The notes below the pieces were generated by a model, which was not told the DNA's origin, did not search any database, and saw only the letters and a list, made by a program, of their open reading frames with translations. Position numbers and translations under genes: made by a program. From [Lactobacillus] rogosae (GTDB lineage: Bacteria; Bacillota; Clostridia; Lachnospirales; Lachnospiraceae), in assembly GCA_900112995.1 (NCBI GenBank), contig FONU01000017.1:20078-84077 (forward strand): a stretch of DNA of 64,000 bases, read 5' to 3'. Below are positions 47,715 through 56,771 of this stretch, piece by piece (positions within the stretch are counted from its first letter, which is position 1; each line of letters starts with the position of its first letter).

Positions 47715-49187
47715 TCATTCTGATATTACATTGCAGTCAAATAAAGAAAGCTGTTTATAGCAGTCTTTATGTTCTATGTCATATATTTTCTTCTTGTCAT
47801 TATCAATAAGAGCATTAGTAATATAATCCTGATCTATTCGTATGTTATACATCATTCTGCCATTACAGGTTATAAAATAAACAGCCCTTTTTAATACAAC
47901 TCCGGCTTTCTTTAAAGAAGTAAAATCTAATATAGACATTCGTCTTGCATTAATAATACGTCTTGCTGATTTCACACCTATTCCGGGAACTTTTAATAAC
48001 AGGGCATAAGGTGCTGTATTAATCTCTACCGGGAATATATCAAGGTGACGTATTGCCCAGTCACATTTAGGGTCTAAAAATGCGTTAAAATTAGGATTGT
48101 CTTCACTAAGAAGATCATATGACTTAAATCCATAAAATCTCATAAGCCAGTCCGCCTGATATAACCTATGTTCCCTAAGCAAAGGCACACCCTTGCCATC
48201 TTCCTGAAGTGGAAGCGACTCATCCATATTGACATTAACAAACGCTGAATAAAACACTCTCTTTAAATCGTATTTGTCATATAAATTCTGTGCTATCGTA
48301 ACAAGCTGGTAATCCGTCTCTTTGGTAGCACCAATAATCATCTGTGAACTCTGTCCTGCTGGAACATATCTTTTATATCTATGTCCCGCCGATAGCTCAG
48401 TATTACCAGTATTCAATCTATTATTAATGTTTAATCTGTTATTGGCAGCCAATCCATCATTAAACATAGTGTCTAACATCTCATTACTTGTATAATCAGA
48501 AAATGTATTATACATATTATAAACATCTGACAAATAATTGTTCGTATGCTTCATACCAACCTCATATCTATTCATATGTATGTTATTCTTAATAATATTC
48601 ATAGGATGCAAAATACTTTGTCTTGATTTAGATGGAGCAAGTTCTTTAAGTGCTGCATTAGTTGGAAGCTCAAGATTAATGCTCATACGGTCAACAAACC
48701 AACCAGCGAACTTAATGATATCATCCGATGCTCCAGGAATTGCCTTCATATGAATATATCCGCCAAAATTATATTTCTTTCTTAGAAGAATAACCGTTTC
48801 TAACATTCTCTTCATTGTTTCATCAGGACTGATAATTATACCTGAACTTAAAAACAATCCTTCTATATAATTACGTCTGTAGAACTGCATAGTAAGCTCA
48901 CATATCTCCTCAGGCGAAAATGTAGCCCTCACAACATCATTAGACGAACGGTTAATGCAGTAGCGGCAGTTATATATACATTCATTCGTAAGAAGTATTT
49001 TTAAAAGAGAAATACACCTGCCATCTGCACTAAAGCTGTGGCATATTCCACACGCTTTAGAATTGCCTATGCCTTTACCATTGTTACCACGTTCAACGCC
49101 ACTTGACGAACACGATACATCATACTTTGCAGCATCAGATAAAATCGTCAGCTTATCCATAATACTTAGGTCTTCTTTAATAACCAC
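47715..49187 (-). CDS. Putative DNA modification/repair radical SAM protein (TIGR03916)
   Basis: This ~490-residue protein has the radical SAM cysteines in TNECIYNCRYCINR and a helix-hairpin-helix DNA-binding motif (LLKVPGIGVKSARRI) near the C-terminus, like spore-photoproduct-lyase-related proteins. A ~60-residue Asn-rich insertion (with NNRLNINNRLN) sits in the middle and is unusual. The GTG at 49187 with AAGG upstream is chosen because an earlier ATG (49271) lies upstream of a terminator-like hairpin. It forms a pair with the downstream TIGR03915 gene. Confidence 0.85.
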   Translation of the reverse strand: MVIKEDLSIMDKLTILSDAAKYDVSCSSSGVERGNNGKGIGNSKACGICHSFSADGRCISLLKILLTNECIYNCRYCINRSSNDVVRATFSPEEICELTMQFYRRNYIEGLFLSSGIIISPDETMKRMLETVILLRKKYNFGGYIHMKAIPGASDDIIKFAGWFVDRMSINLELPTNAALKELAPSKSRQSILHPMNIIKNNIHMNRYEVGMKHTNNYLSDVYNMYNTFSDYTSNEMLDTMFNDGLAANNRLNINNRLNTGNTELSAGHRYKRYVPAGQSSQMIIGATKETDYQLVTIAQNLYDKYDLKRVFYSAFVNVNMDESLPLQEDGKGVPLLREHRLYQADWLMRFYGFKSYDLLSEDNPNFNAFLDPKCDWAIRHLDIFPVEINTAPYALLLKVPGIGVKSARRIINARRMSILDFTSLKKAGVVLKRAVYFITCNGRMMYNIRIDQDYITNALIDNDKKKIYDIEHKDCYKQLSLFDCNVISE

Positions 49188-49213
49188 AACTCCCACCTTC
49201 TTTCGATAATAAT

Positions 49214-49266
49214 AAAAAAGATACATGCAGAACATATTTTCCAAACATTCGTTCTGTATGTATCTT
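49214..49266 (-). terminator. Terminator/attenuator hairpin upstream of the radical SAM gene
   Basis: On the minus strand a 16-bp stem (AAGATACATACAGAAC with GTTCTGCATGTATCTT) has a 17-nt loop and is followed by a T-run. It lies only ~27 nt before the radical SAM start and just after a TATAAT-like sequence. It may end the upstream phosphatase transcript or act as an attenuator. Confidence 0.7.
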
Positions 49267-49321
49267 ATCATATTATAATATATTTCGCAATTGAAATTTT
49301 AATATATTTTATTCAATCTGA

Positions 49322-49978
49322 CTATAAAAGTTCTGCCTTTAAAACTTGTATATTATCTGCTATTTTATCAGCTCCTGCCTTAATTAACACTCCTTTATCC
49401 CTAAAGCCCCACGATACAGCTATGCAGTCAACCCCTGCATTTCGTGCTGTTAGCACATCTACATCTGAATCTCCAATATAAGCTATATCTTCTAATGCAA
49501 TGTCTGCTATTGCAGCACATTCTAACAAGGCATCCGGAGCGGGCTTTTTTGCTATGCCCTCTCTTGCACCAAATGTAATATCAAGAAGATTATCAAAATA
49601 TATATCACATAATTTAGTCACAGCATTTTGTGCTTTATTAGACAACACTGCAAGCTTAATCCCTGACTGCTTTAATTCTTTAAGCATATCAATAATTCCA
49701 TCATATGCCTTTGTCTTGTCATTACAATGTTCCTGATAATACTTCTTAAAACATTCAAACACATTATCTATAACCGGCAAATCGGTTCCATTAGGAACAC
49801 TTCTTTCTATTAAAAGACGAATTCCATTACCAACATAATTCCTTACTTCTTCTATAGTTCTTTGAGGCATACCAAACTGTGCAAGAGAGTAGTTCACCGC
49901 ATCTGCCAGATCCTCCAATGTATTAAGCAATGTTCCGTCTAAATCAAATACAGCCATTTTATATTTCATATACTTCAC
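49322..49978 (-). CDS. gph: HAD-family phosphoglycolate phosphatase-like hydrolase
   Basis: The 218-residue protein has HAD motifs FDLDGTLLNT, LAVLSNKA, the Lys in KKPAPDALL and YIGDSDVDV, with an alpha-helical cap of the Gph type. The start is either the GTG at 49978 (AAGGAAA just upstream) or the ATG three codons on. Substrate specificity is inferred only from family resemblance. The next gene downstream is the radical SAM repair protein. Confidence 0.85.
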   Translation of the reverse strand: MKYMKYKMAVFDLDGTLLNTLEDLADAVNYSLAQFGMPQRTIEEVRNYVGNGIRLLIERSVPNGTDLPVIDNVFECFKKYYQEHCNDKTKAYDGIIDMLKELKQSGIKLAVLSNKAQNAVTKLCDIYFDNLLDITFGAREGIAKKPAPDALLECAAIADIALEDIAYIGDSDVDVLTARNAGVDCIAVSWGFRDKGVLIKAGADKIADNIQVLKAELL

Positions 49979-50238
49979 ACTTTCCTTATATTAATAATAA
50001 CTGACTGGATAACAGATAATAAAAAATTCTTAAAGCAGATATATTATTTATAAGAATTAATTCAACATTAACATATTGTATACAGATTAATTACAATCAG
50101 CTGTTTCCATATCAGATATTTAATAATATAATCAAGACTAAAAAAATGCAATATGAAAATAAAATTTTAAATTTCCACATTTATCTATATTTTCCTTCAA
50201 ATATTTTCAAAAAATTTAAAAATATTAAAATAAAAGGG

Positions 50239-50267
50239 TTGACATATTACATATTAACGTGTATTAT
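50239..50267 (+). promoter_or_regulatory. Promoter of tRNA-Gly
   Basis: TTGACA (50239-50244) and TATTAT (50262-50267) are spaced 17 bp, 46 bp before the tRNA. The rest of 49979-50313 is AT-rich with no other feature. Confidence 0.8.
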
Positions 50268-50313
50268 ATCACTTGTGTTCACGAGAAATAAATCGAAACA
50301 CACAATACAATAT

Positions 50314-50385
<72 letters not shown>

Positions 50386-50397
50386 CTGTAAGACAAC

Positions 50398-50428
50398 AAA
50401 AAGGACTTCCGAATGGGAAGTCCTTTTT
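50398..50428 (+). terminator. Terminator of tRNA-Gly
   Basis: AAAAAGGACTTCC (50398-50410) pairs with GGAAGTCCTTTTT (50416-50428), giving a perfect 13-bp stem ending in a T-run. Confidence 0.9.
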
Positions 50429-50489
50429 TGTCATCCGGGAAGTGCGGGGCACTTCTCGAAACCCAACTGCTTCACAGTTTGGCTTCGAT

Positions 50490-50613
50490 TTCTCGGAACG
50501 CTAAAGCACCCCTCGGTCGTGTCAGAACAGAGGTCCACCGGACCTCTTGACTTCTCGGAACGCTAAAGCGCCCCTCGGTCGTGTCAGAACAGAAGTCCAC
50601 CGGACCTCTTGAC
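50490..50613 (+). repeat. 62-bp tandem repeat, two copies, GC-rich, downstream of tRNA-Gly
   Basis: Copies at 50490-50551 and 50552-50613 begin TTCTCGGAACGCTAAAGC and differ at two bases. The first carries a hairpin AGAGGTCC/GGACCTCT. Flanking hairpins AGTGC/GCACT and AACTG/CAGTT lie at 50440-50480. Base composition is far more GC-rich than the surroundings. It lies in the 427-bp gap between the tRNA and the transporter gene; after it the gap is AT-rich with a promoter-like TATAAT near 50790. Confidence 0.85.
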
Positions 50614-50812
50614 ACCCATCTCGCACAACACACGGGGGTGACTATTATTTATTTCTGTATTAGCAACATTTTTGACTGGTTTATGAATTTTGTTCGTGAC
50701 TATTTTTTATTTATATTATATAATGAATTTTATATGGGTTGTGTATTATTAGTTAATAGCAGATAACCTGATTTCATTGATTTATTATAATAGAAAAGGA
50801 ACTTATTAATTT

Positions 50813-52288
50813 ATGAAAGAAAGAGAACAATTTGGTTCAAGAATAGGTTTTATTCTTGTATCAGCAGGCTGTGCTATCGGCCTTGGTAATGTATGGAAGT
50901 TTCCATACATATGTGGAATGTACGGAGGGGCAGCTTTTATAGTTATGTACCTTATATTTTTAGCACTTCTTGGACTCCCTATTCTTATATGTGAATTCTC
51001 AGTTGGACGAGCAAGCCGCAAAGGTATGGGAAAAGCATTTGATGTACTTGAACAGAAAGGCACGAAATGGCATCGTCTTAAATGGATGAGCATAATTGGT
51101 TCGTATCTTCTTATGATGTTCTATACTATGGTTGGAGGCTGGATGATTTATTATGCATTTCTTGAATTATCTGGTAAGCTTTCTGGTCTTGATAGTGCAG
51201 AAATCACAGCTACATTTAATGGTCTGTTATCACAGCCTGGAATAATGTTTATATTTTCATTTATCGCCATTATTTTATCATTTGGCGTATGTGCACTTGG
51301 ACTTAAAAATGGTGTTGAACGAATTACAAAGGTTATGATGTCGCTTCTTTTAGGACTTATGGTAATTCTTGCAGTTCATTCATTTGTTCTTCCTAATGCT
51401 TCTGTTGGTATTAAGTTCTATCTTGTACCTAATATAAGCTTAGTTAATCAGTCAGGTATTGGCGAAGCCATATTTGCTGCTATGACACACGCATTTTTCA
51501 CTTTAAGTATAGGTATCGGTGCTATGGAGATTTTCGGCAGTTACCTTGATAAGAAGCGTTCACTTACAGGTGAGGCGGTAAGCATTGTACTTCTAGATAC
51601 ATTTGTTGCTTTAATGGCTGGATTTATAATTATCCCTGCCTGCTTTGCATACGGAGTAAACCCTGACAGTGGTCCTTCATTATTATTTATAACTCTTCCT
51701 AATGTATTTAATAATATGACTGGCGGAAGAATATGGGGCTTTATGTTCTTTTTATTTATGTCATTTGCAGCTTTATCTACAATTATCGCTGTGTTTGAAG
51801 AAATCGTAGCTATGTGGATGGATATAACAGAATGTAAGCGAACCAAAGCCGTAGGTATTAATATTATAGCTATTACTGTATTATCAATTCCTGCAATTCT
51901 TGGATATAACCTGCTTTCAGGTATACAGCCTATAGGTGCAGGTACAACAATTATGGATCTGGAAGATTTCCTTGTATCCTACAACCTTCTTCCTTTAGGA
52001 AGTCTTGTTATAGTTCTTTTCTGTACAAGAAAAAACGGATGGGGATTTGATAACTTTGCTAAAGAAGCTAATACTGGAGATGGAATAAAGCTTCCATTAT
52101 GGTTTCGAAAATATATGTCATATATCTTACCTTTGATAATTACAATTGTTTATATTAAAGGCTACTATGATACTTTCTGCAAACAGCCTTTAGGCATATT
52201 CATCGGCTGGATGTGTTTTTCTGTGTTACTTGTTGTTATAATATATCTTATAGCACTACTTACAGGACGCAAATCAAAACAACAGTAG
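50813..52288 (+). CDS. Sodium-dependent transporter, NSS (SLC6/LeuT) family
   Basis: The 491-residue protein has about 12 membrane helices and the NSS signature GSRIGFILVSAGCAIGLGNVWKFPYI, which forms the Na+ and substrate sites in the first helix. Family members import amino acids or related compounds with sodium; the substrate is unknown here. AAGGAA lies upstream of the ATG. It heads a plus-strand cluster with xpt and nhaC. Confidence 0.92.
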   Translation: MKEREQFGSRIGFILVSAGCAIGLGNVWKFPYICGMYGGAAFIVMYLIFLALLGLPILICEFSVGRASRKGMGKAFDVLEQKGTKWHRLKWMSIIGSYLLMMFYTMVGGWMIYYAFLELSGKLSGLDSAEITATFNGLLSQPGIMFIFSFIAIILSFGVCALGLKNGVERITKVMMSLLLGLMVILAVHSFVLPNASVGIKFYLVPNISLVNQSGIGEAIFAAMTHAFFTLSIGIGAMEIFGSYLDKKRSLTGEAVSIVLLDTFVALMAGFIIIPACFAYGVNPDSGPSLLFITLPNVFNNMTGGRIWGFMFFLFMSFAALSTIIAVFEEIVAMWMDITECKRTKAVGINIIAITVLSIPAILGYNLLSGIQPIGAGTTIMDLEDFLVSYNLLPLGSLVIVLFCTRKNGWGFDNFAKEANTGDGIKLPLWFRKYMSYILPLIITIVYIKGYYDTFCKQPLGIFIGWMCFSVLLVVIIYLIALLTGRKSKQQ

Positions 52289-52353
52289 AACATACAACAA
52301 CTTAATTTCAATTTGATATTGGATATTACTTATAAAAAAAACGGAGGTCTATT

Positions 52354-52929
52354 ATGAAATTATTAGAAGATCGTATAAGAAAAGATGGAATTATAAGAGA
52401 AGGAAATGTACTTAAGGTTGACAGCTTCATTAACCACCAGATGGATATTAAACTTTTCGAGGAAATGGCTAAGGAATGGAAAAGACTATTTGCTGATAAG
52501 AAGATTAATAAAATCCTTACAATTGAGGCAAGTGGTATCGGTATTGCCGCTATCGTTGCAAGAGAATTTGATGTACCTGTTGTATTTGCCAAGAAGTCTA
52601 AAAGTATTAACCTTGATGATAATAACTTCAGCACTAAAATCCAGTCATTTACACATAGTAAAATATACGATGTGATTGTTTCAAAAAAGTTCTTATCTCC
52701 AGAGGATCATATTCTTATTATTGATGATTTCCTTGCAAATGGATGTGCATTACTTGGTCTTACTAACCTTGTTGAAAGTGCAGGTGCAACCGTTGAAGGT
52801 ATCGGTATTGCGATTGAAAAGGGTTTCCAGCAGGGTGGAAAGATTATAAGGGAAAAAGGTTATCAGCTTGAATCACTTGCAATCGTTGAAAGTATGAATG
52901 CCGCTGATAACACAATTACATTCAGATAG
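52354..52929 (+). CDS. xpt: Xanthine phosphoribosyltransferase
   Basis: The 191-residue enzyme converts xanthine and PRPP to XMP. It begins [20 protein letters not shown], has [10 protein letters not shown] and the PRPP-binding loop [17 protein letters not shown], all as in Bacillus Xpt. GGAGG precedes the ATG. It starts 66 bp after the NSS transporter and 12 bp before the NhaC gene. No purine riboswitch is seen upstream. Confidence 0.94.
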   Translation: MKLLEDRIRKDGIIREGNVLKVDSFINHQMDIKLFEEMAKEWKRLFADKKINKILTIEASGIGIAAIVAREFDVPVVFAKKSKSINLDDNNFSTKIQSFTHSKIYDVIVSKKFLSPEDHILIIDDFLANGCALLGLTNLVESAGATVEGIGIAIEKGFQQGGKIIREKGYQLESLAIVESMNAADNTITFR

Positions 52930-52940
52930 GAGATACATTA

Positions 52941-54497
52941 ATGAACGAACTTACAGAATACATTCCGGTATTATATGCTACTTTCTGGTCATTAGTACCA
53001 CCTCTGGTAGCCATTATACTTGCTCTTATTACTAAGGAAGTATATAGTTCACTTTTTATAGGTATTGTAATTGGCGGACTATTCTATGGCGGATTGTTTA
53101 CTGCACATTTTAGCTTTGAAACTTCTGTTACACATATATTTAATGATGGACTTGTAGGTGTGTTATCTGATCCTGCTAACATTGGAATACTTATATTTCT
53201 TGTAATTCTTGGAATAATGGTATGTATGATGAACAGAGCAGGAGGTTCAGGTGCATTTGGCGAATGGGCTTCCAAAAGAATAAAGACAAGAACGGGTGCT
53301 CAGTTAGTATCTATTCTTCTTGGTGCACTTATATTTATTGACGACTATTTTAACTGTCTTACAGTTGGAAGTGTTATGCGCCCTGTAACTGACAGCCACC
53401 AGATTTCAAGAGCAAAGCTTGCTTATATTATAGATGCAACAGCAGCACCTATATGTATAATAGCACCTATTTCATCATGGGCTGCCGCTGTAACAGGCTT
53501 TGTTGAAAGTGAGGACGGATTTTCTGTATTTATGAAATCTATTCCTTATAATTATTATGCATTGCTTACAATATTCGCATTACTTATGTTTGTAATATTG
53601 AAAGTGGATTTTGGTACTATGAAGCTTCACGAAGATAATGCTGCTAAGGGTGACTTGTATACAACACCTGACAGGCCATATGCTAATGCTAATCCTGATG
53701 TAATAAAAGGCAACGGCAAGGTTATTGACCTTGTATTTCCTATTGTTTCATTAATTATATGCTGTGTTATAGGTATGATATATACAGGCGGTTTCTTTAG
53801 CGGAACGCCATTTATAGAAGCATTTTCTGATTGCGATGCTCCTGTAGGACTAATGCTTGGAAGCTTCTTTGCAATGGTAATTACTGTATTCTTCTATGCT
53901 GTAAGAAAAGTTCTTCCATTTAAAGAATCATTTGCCTGCATACCAGAAGGTTTTAAAGCTATGGTTCCAGCAATCCTTATCCTTACTTTTGCATGGACAC
54001 TCAAGAGTATGACAGACAGCTTAGGTGCTAAAGAATATGTAGCAGGTCTTGTAAATGGTGCTTCTGGAAGCCTGCTTAATTTCCTTCCAGCCATTATATT
54101 CCTTGTAGCGATATTCCTTGCATTTGCAACCGGAACAAGCTGGGGTACATTCGGTATTCTTATACCTATTGTTGTTAATACGTTTTCTGGAACTGATAAT
54201 ACTATGATGATTATATCTATATCTGCTTGTATGGCAGGTGCTGTATGCGGCGACCACTGTTCACCTATATCAGATACAACTATTATGGCATCGGCTGGTG
54301 CACAGTGTAACCATATGAACCATGTATCGACACAACTTCCTTATGTAGTTGTTGTTGCCGCAGTATCATTTATAACATATATAATTGCTGGTTTCATACA
54401 CAATCCTGTAGTTCCTTTAATTATAGGTATTGTGCTTATGACTCTTACAATTATTCTTATCAAATATATTGTAAATCAAAAACAATCTAATTCATAA
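52941..54497 (+). CDS. nhaC: Na+/H+ antiporter NhaC family protein
   Basis: The 518-residue protein has about 12 membrane helices and NhaC-type segments such as FIDDYFNCLTVGSVMRPVTD and GDHCSPISDTTIMASAGAQC. Family members exchange Na+ for protons, and some exchange organic acids. AGGAG precedes the ATG 12 bp after xpt. Its proximity to a sodium symporter suggests sodium cycling. Confidence 0.88.
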   Translation: MNELTEYIPVLYATFWSLVPPLVAIILALITKEVYSSLFIGIVIGGLFYGGLFTAHFSFETSVTHIFNDGLVGVLSDPANIGILIFLVILGIMVCMMNRAGGSGAFGEWASKRIKTRTGAQLVSILLGALIFIDDYFNCLTVGSVMRPVTDSHQISRAKLAYIIDATAAPICIIAPISSWAAAVTGFVESEDGFSVFMKSIPYNYYALLTIFALLMFVILKVDFGTMKLHEDNAAKGDLYTTPDRPYANANPDVIKGNGKVIDLVFPIVSLIICCVIGMIYTGGFFSGTPFIEAFSDCDAPVGLMLGSFFAMVITVFFYAVRKVLPFKESFACIPEGFKAMVPAILILTFAWTLKSMTDSLGAKEYVAGLVNGASGSLLNFLPAIIFLVAIFLAFATGTSWGTFGILIPIVVNTFSGTDNTMMIISISACMAGAVCGDHCSPISDTTIMASAGAQCNHMNHVSTQLPYVVVVAAVSFITYIIAGFIHNPVVPLIIGIVLMTLTIILIKYIVNQKQSNS

Positions 54498-54585
54498 CAA
54501 TATACGTTAGTGCCGGATTTACTTTTGGCACTAACTTTACTTTATAATTGATCAAATTAAAGCTATTAATACATTAGGAGTGCAT

Positions 54586-54768
54586 ATGAGTGAAACTAAA
54601 GTAATAATAATAATAGTGCTTTTATTTATAATTGCAGTACTTCCATTTCCAACCGGACTGCTCATTTATAAATTTAAATCAGAAAAACTTAAAAAACAGT
54701 ATGCAGATGAAGCTAAAAAAGCAGACGAATCAGAAAAATCAGAAGACAGCAATAAATCTGTCAAATAA
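54586..54768 (+). CDS. Small membrane protein, 60 residues
   Basis: A single N-terminal membrane helix (VIIIIVLLFIIAVLPFPTGLL) is followed by a charged Lys/Glu/Ser-rich tail. AGGAG lies 5 nt before the ATG at 54586. The function is unknown. It follows nhaC by 88 bp and may be its accessory peptide. Confidence 0.6.
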   Translation: MSETKVIIIIVLLFIIAVLPFPTGLLIYKFKSEKLKKQYADEAKKADESEKSEDSNKSVK

Positions 54769-54801
54769 ACGTAATGATAATAATCATTTAACAAATAATT
54801 A

Positions 54802-54856
54802 GCTCCCTTCTAAAAAGGTAAGTTAAATACTTAAAACTTGCTATTTAGGAGAGAGC
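54802..54856. terminator. Long hairpin between converging genes
   Basis: GCTCCCTTCTAAA pairs with TTTAGGAGAGAGC (one mismatch and one GU pair), enclosing a second stem GTAAGTT/AACTTGC. No long T-tract follows, but its position between converging genes suggests a terminator. Confidence 0.55.
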
Positions 54857-54868
54857 ATCTCAATAATT

Positions 54869-55861
54869 TTATTCTATGACCTGTTGTTTACTATCGTCAA
54901 CGTTATGAGCAAATTGTGGTATCTGTGCAATAATGACCGCTGTGAATACTAATATACAGCCGGTAAGTTCCCTTGTGCTTAAATGTTCACCTAATAAAAT
55001 CCAGCCTGCAAGTGCAGCAAATACCGACTCAAGGCTCAATACAATGGCAGTCACTGATGGCTTGGCATATTTCTGCCCAATAATCTGAAAAGTGTAAGCA
55101 ATTCCACTTGACATAACACCTGCATATAATATTGGTATTATTGCTTTCATAATGCTGTTAATGTCTGCTTTATCAAATATAAGCATTAATATTCCTGACA
55201 ATATTCCACTTGTTAAGAATTGTATACAGGATAATTTAACACCATCTGCTTTATCATATTTATCTACCGTAAACATATGTATTGTAAATGCAACAGCACA
55301 CATTAACTCTAATATATCCGCAACATATATTTCGTTAATTCCACCCGCAATACACAAAAGATACATTCCCGCAATACACACAAATGCAGCTATTATGGTA
55401 AGCTTATGAAGCTTTTGTCCCATAAATACTGAAACAATCGCAATCATAACAACATAAGTCGCTGTAAGAAATCCAGCTCTCCCTGATACAGCAACTCCAT
55501 CAGGATATGTATTAATCCCTATCTGCTGCAAATTCATCGCTATGCAAAGTAGAATTCCGCATATAACACCTTCTTTTATAGGCCATTTATTCGCATCAGT
55601 TAAATAATCTTTCTTATTAATAATGTAGTTCTTCTTATATATATTGTAATTATTCTCACTTGGATTATCATATCTATCAGAATATTTTCTCATATCTAAT
55701 ATTGCAATAACAATAAATAAAAATAATGCCCCGATAATATTCCTACAGGCATTAAATGTAAACGCTCCAATATTATCACCAGCACTTGTCTGTGCAACAA
55801 ATGCTGTACCCCATATAAATGCGGCAAGCAATAATATAAAAGTTCCTTTTAAATTCTTCAT
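54869..55861 (-). CDS. EamA/DMT family transporter
   Basis: The 330-residue protein has ten predicted membrane helices in two EamA repeats (start LLLAAFIWGTAFVAQ; second repeat near VADILELMCAVAFTIHMFTVD), ending with SLESVFAALAGWILLGE, typical of the family. A ~35-residue Tyr/Asn/Lys-rich hydrophilic loop (~65-95) between helices is longer than usual. The substrate is unknown. GGGAG precedes the ATG. Confidence 0.88.
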   Translation of the reverse strand: MKNLKGTFILLLAAFIWGTAFVAQTSAGDNIGAFTFNACRNIIGALFLFIVIAILDMRKYSDRYDNPSENNYNIYKKNYIINKKDYLTDANKWPIKEGVICGILLCIAMNLQQIGINTYPDGVAVSGRAGFLTATYVVMIAIVSVFMGQKLHKLTIIAAFVCIAGMYLLCIAGGINEIYVADILELMCAVAFTIHMFTVDKYDKADGVKLSCIQFLTSGILSGILMLIFDKADINSIMKAIIPILYAGVMSSGIAYTFQIIGQKYAKPSVTAIVLSLESVFAALAGWILLGEHLSTRELTGCILVFTAVIIAQIPQFAHNVDDSKQQVIE

Positions 55862-56044
55862 AAATTAATAACGCTCCCTTTAAACAATAATCAATGTTTC
55901 CATAATAATTAATAATTTTCACACCATATAATAGTATATTAATCAAATATATTATGCAAGGTATTGAGAATTTTTCTTTTTAAGCTTAAAATATATACAC
56001 TTGTTTAAACAAATAAAAGATATTAAATCAGGAGGCATATGATA

Positions 56045-56665
56045 ATGAAAGTATTAATGTTAAACGGTAGTTCACATATCAATGGAACTACATTTACAGC
56101 ACTTAATGAGATTGGAAAAGCTCTTAATAATGAAGGAATTGACTATGAAATATTCCAGATTGGTGCAGATGCAGTAAGAGATTGTATTGGCTGTAACCAA
56201 TGTACACCTGATGGTTGTGCATATACTAAGGACAATGTTAATGAATTCATTGCCAAGGCAAAAGAAGCTGATGCGTTTGTATTTGGAACACCTGTATATT
56301 ATGCCCACCCAAGTGGAAGAATTCTCTCTTTCTTAGACAGAGTATTTTATTCAAGTTCTAAGACCTTTGCTTTTAAACCAGCCGCAAGCGTAGCTGTTGC
56401 AAGACGTGGTGGAACAGTTGCTTCATTTGACGTATTAAATAAATATTATGGAATATCACAGATGCCAGTAGTAAGCTCTACATACTGGAATAACGTCTAT
56501 GGCCGCAATGAGAACGAAGCCGTTATGGATTTAGAAGGCTTACAGACAATGCGCAACGTAGCTCATAATATGGCTTGGATGTTAAAGTGTATTGAAGCTG
56601 GTAAAAATGCAGGTGTCGCACTCCCGGCTACTGAAAGAGAGGCTAAGACTAACTTCATAAAGTAA
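56045..56665 (+). CDS. Flavodoxin-fold NAD(P)H-dependent FMN reductase/iron-sulfur flavoprotein
   Basis: The 206-residue protein starts MKVLMLNGSSHINGTT, a flavin-binding loop, and has the cysteine-containing CIGCNQCTPDGC segment of iron-sulfur flavoproteins and FGTPVYYAHPSG. It should bind FMN and reduce quinones, nitro compounds or other acceptors. The ATG at 56045 has AGGAGG 9 nt upstream. It is monocistronic with a terminator after it. Confidence 0.88.
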   Translation: MKVLMLNGSSHINGTTFTALNEIGKALNNEGIDYEIFQIGADAVRDCIGCNQCTPDGCAYTKDNVNEFIAKAKEADAFVFGTPVYYAHPSGRILSFLDRVFYSSSKTFAFKPAASVAVARRGGTVASFDVLNKYYGISQMPVVSSTYWNNVYGRNENEAVMDLEGLQTMRNVAHNMAWMLKCIEAGKNAGVALPATEREAKTNFIK

Positions 56666-56678
56666 TAATTATTGCATT

Positions 56679-56717
56679 TTACCCTATAATCCTGTAGAAT
56701 TATAGGGTAATTTATTT
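56679..56717 (+). terminator. Terminator of the flavoprotein gene
   Basis: TTACCCTATAAT (56679-56690) pairs perfectly with ATTATAGGGTAA (56699-56710), followed by a T-rich tract. Confidence 0.8.
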
Positions 56718-56771
56718 ATAACATAACATTAGTAATATTTAATTATTCTATAATTTACACTGGAGGTCATT

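Noticed and set aside
52289..52353. Purine riboswitch before xpt
   Set aside because: Only 65 bp are available and no conserved purine-aptamer core or terminator is visible.
56711..56771. SAM riboswitch or T-box before metY
   Set aside because: The leader is about 60 bp, too short for either, and no conserved core is visible.
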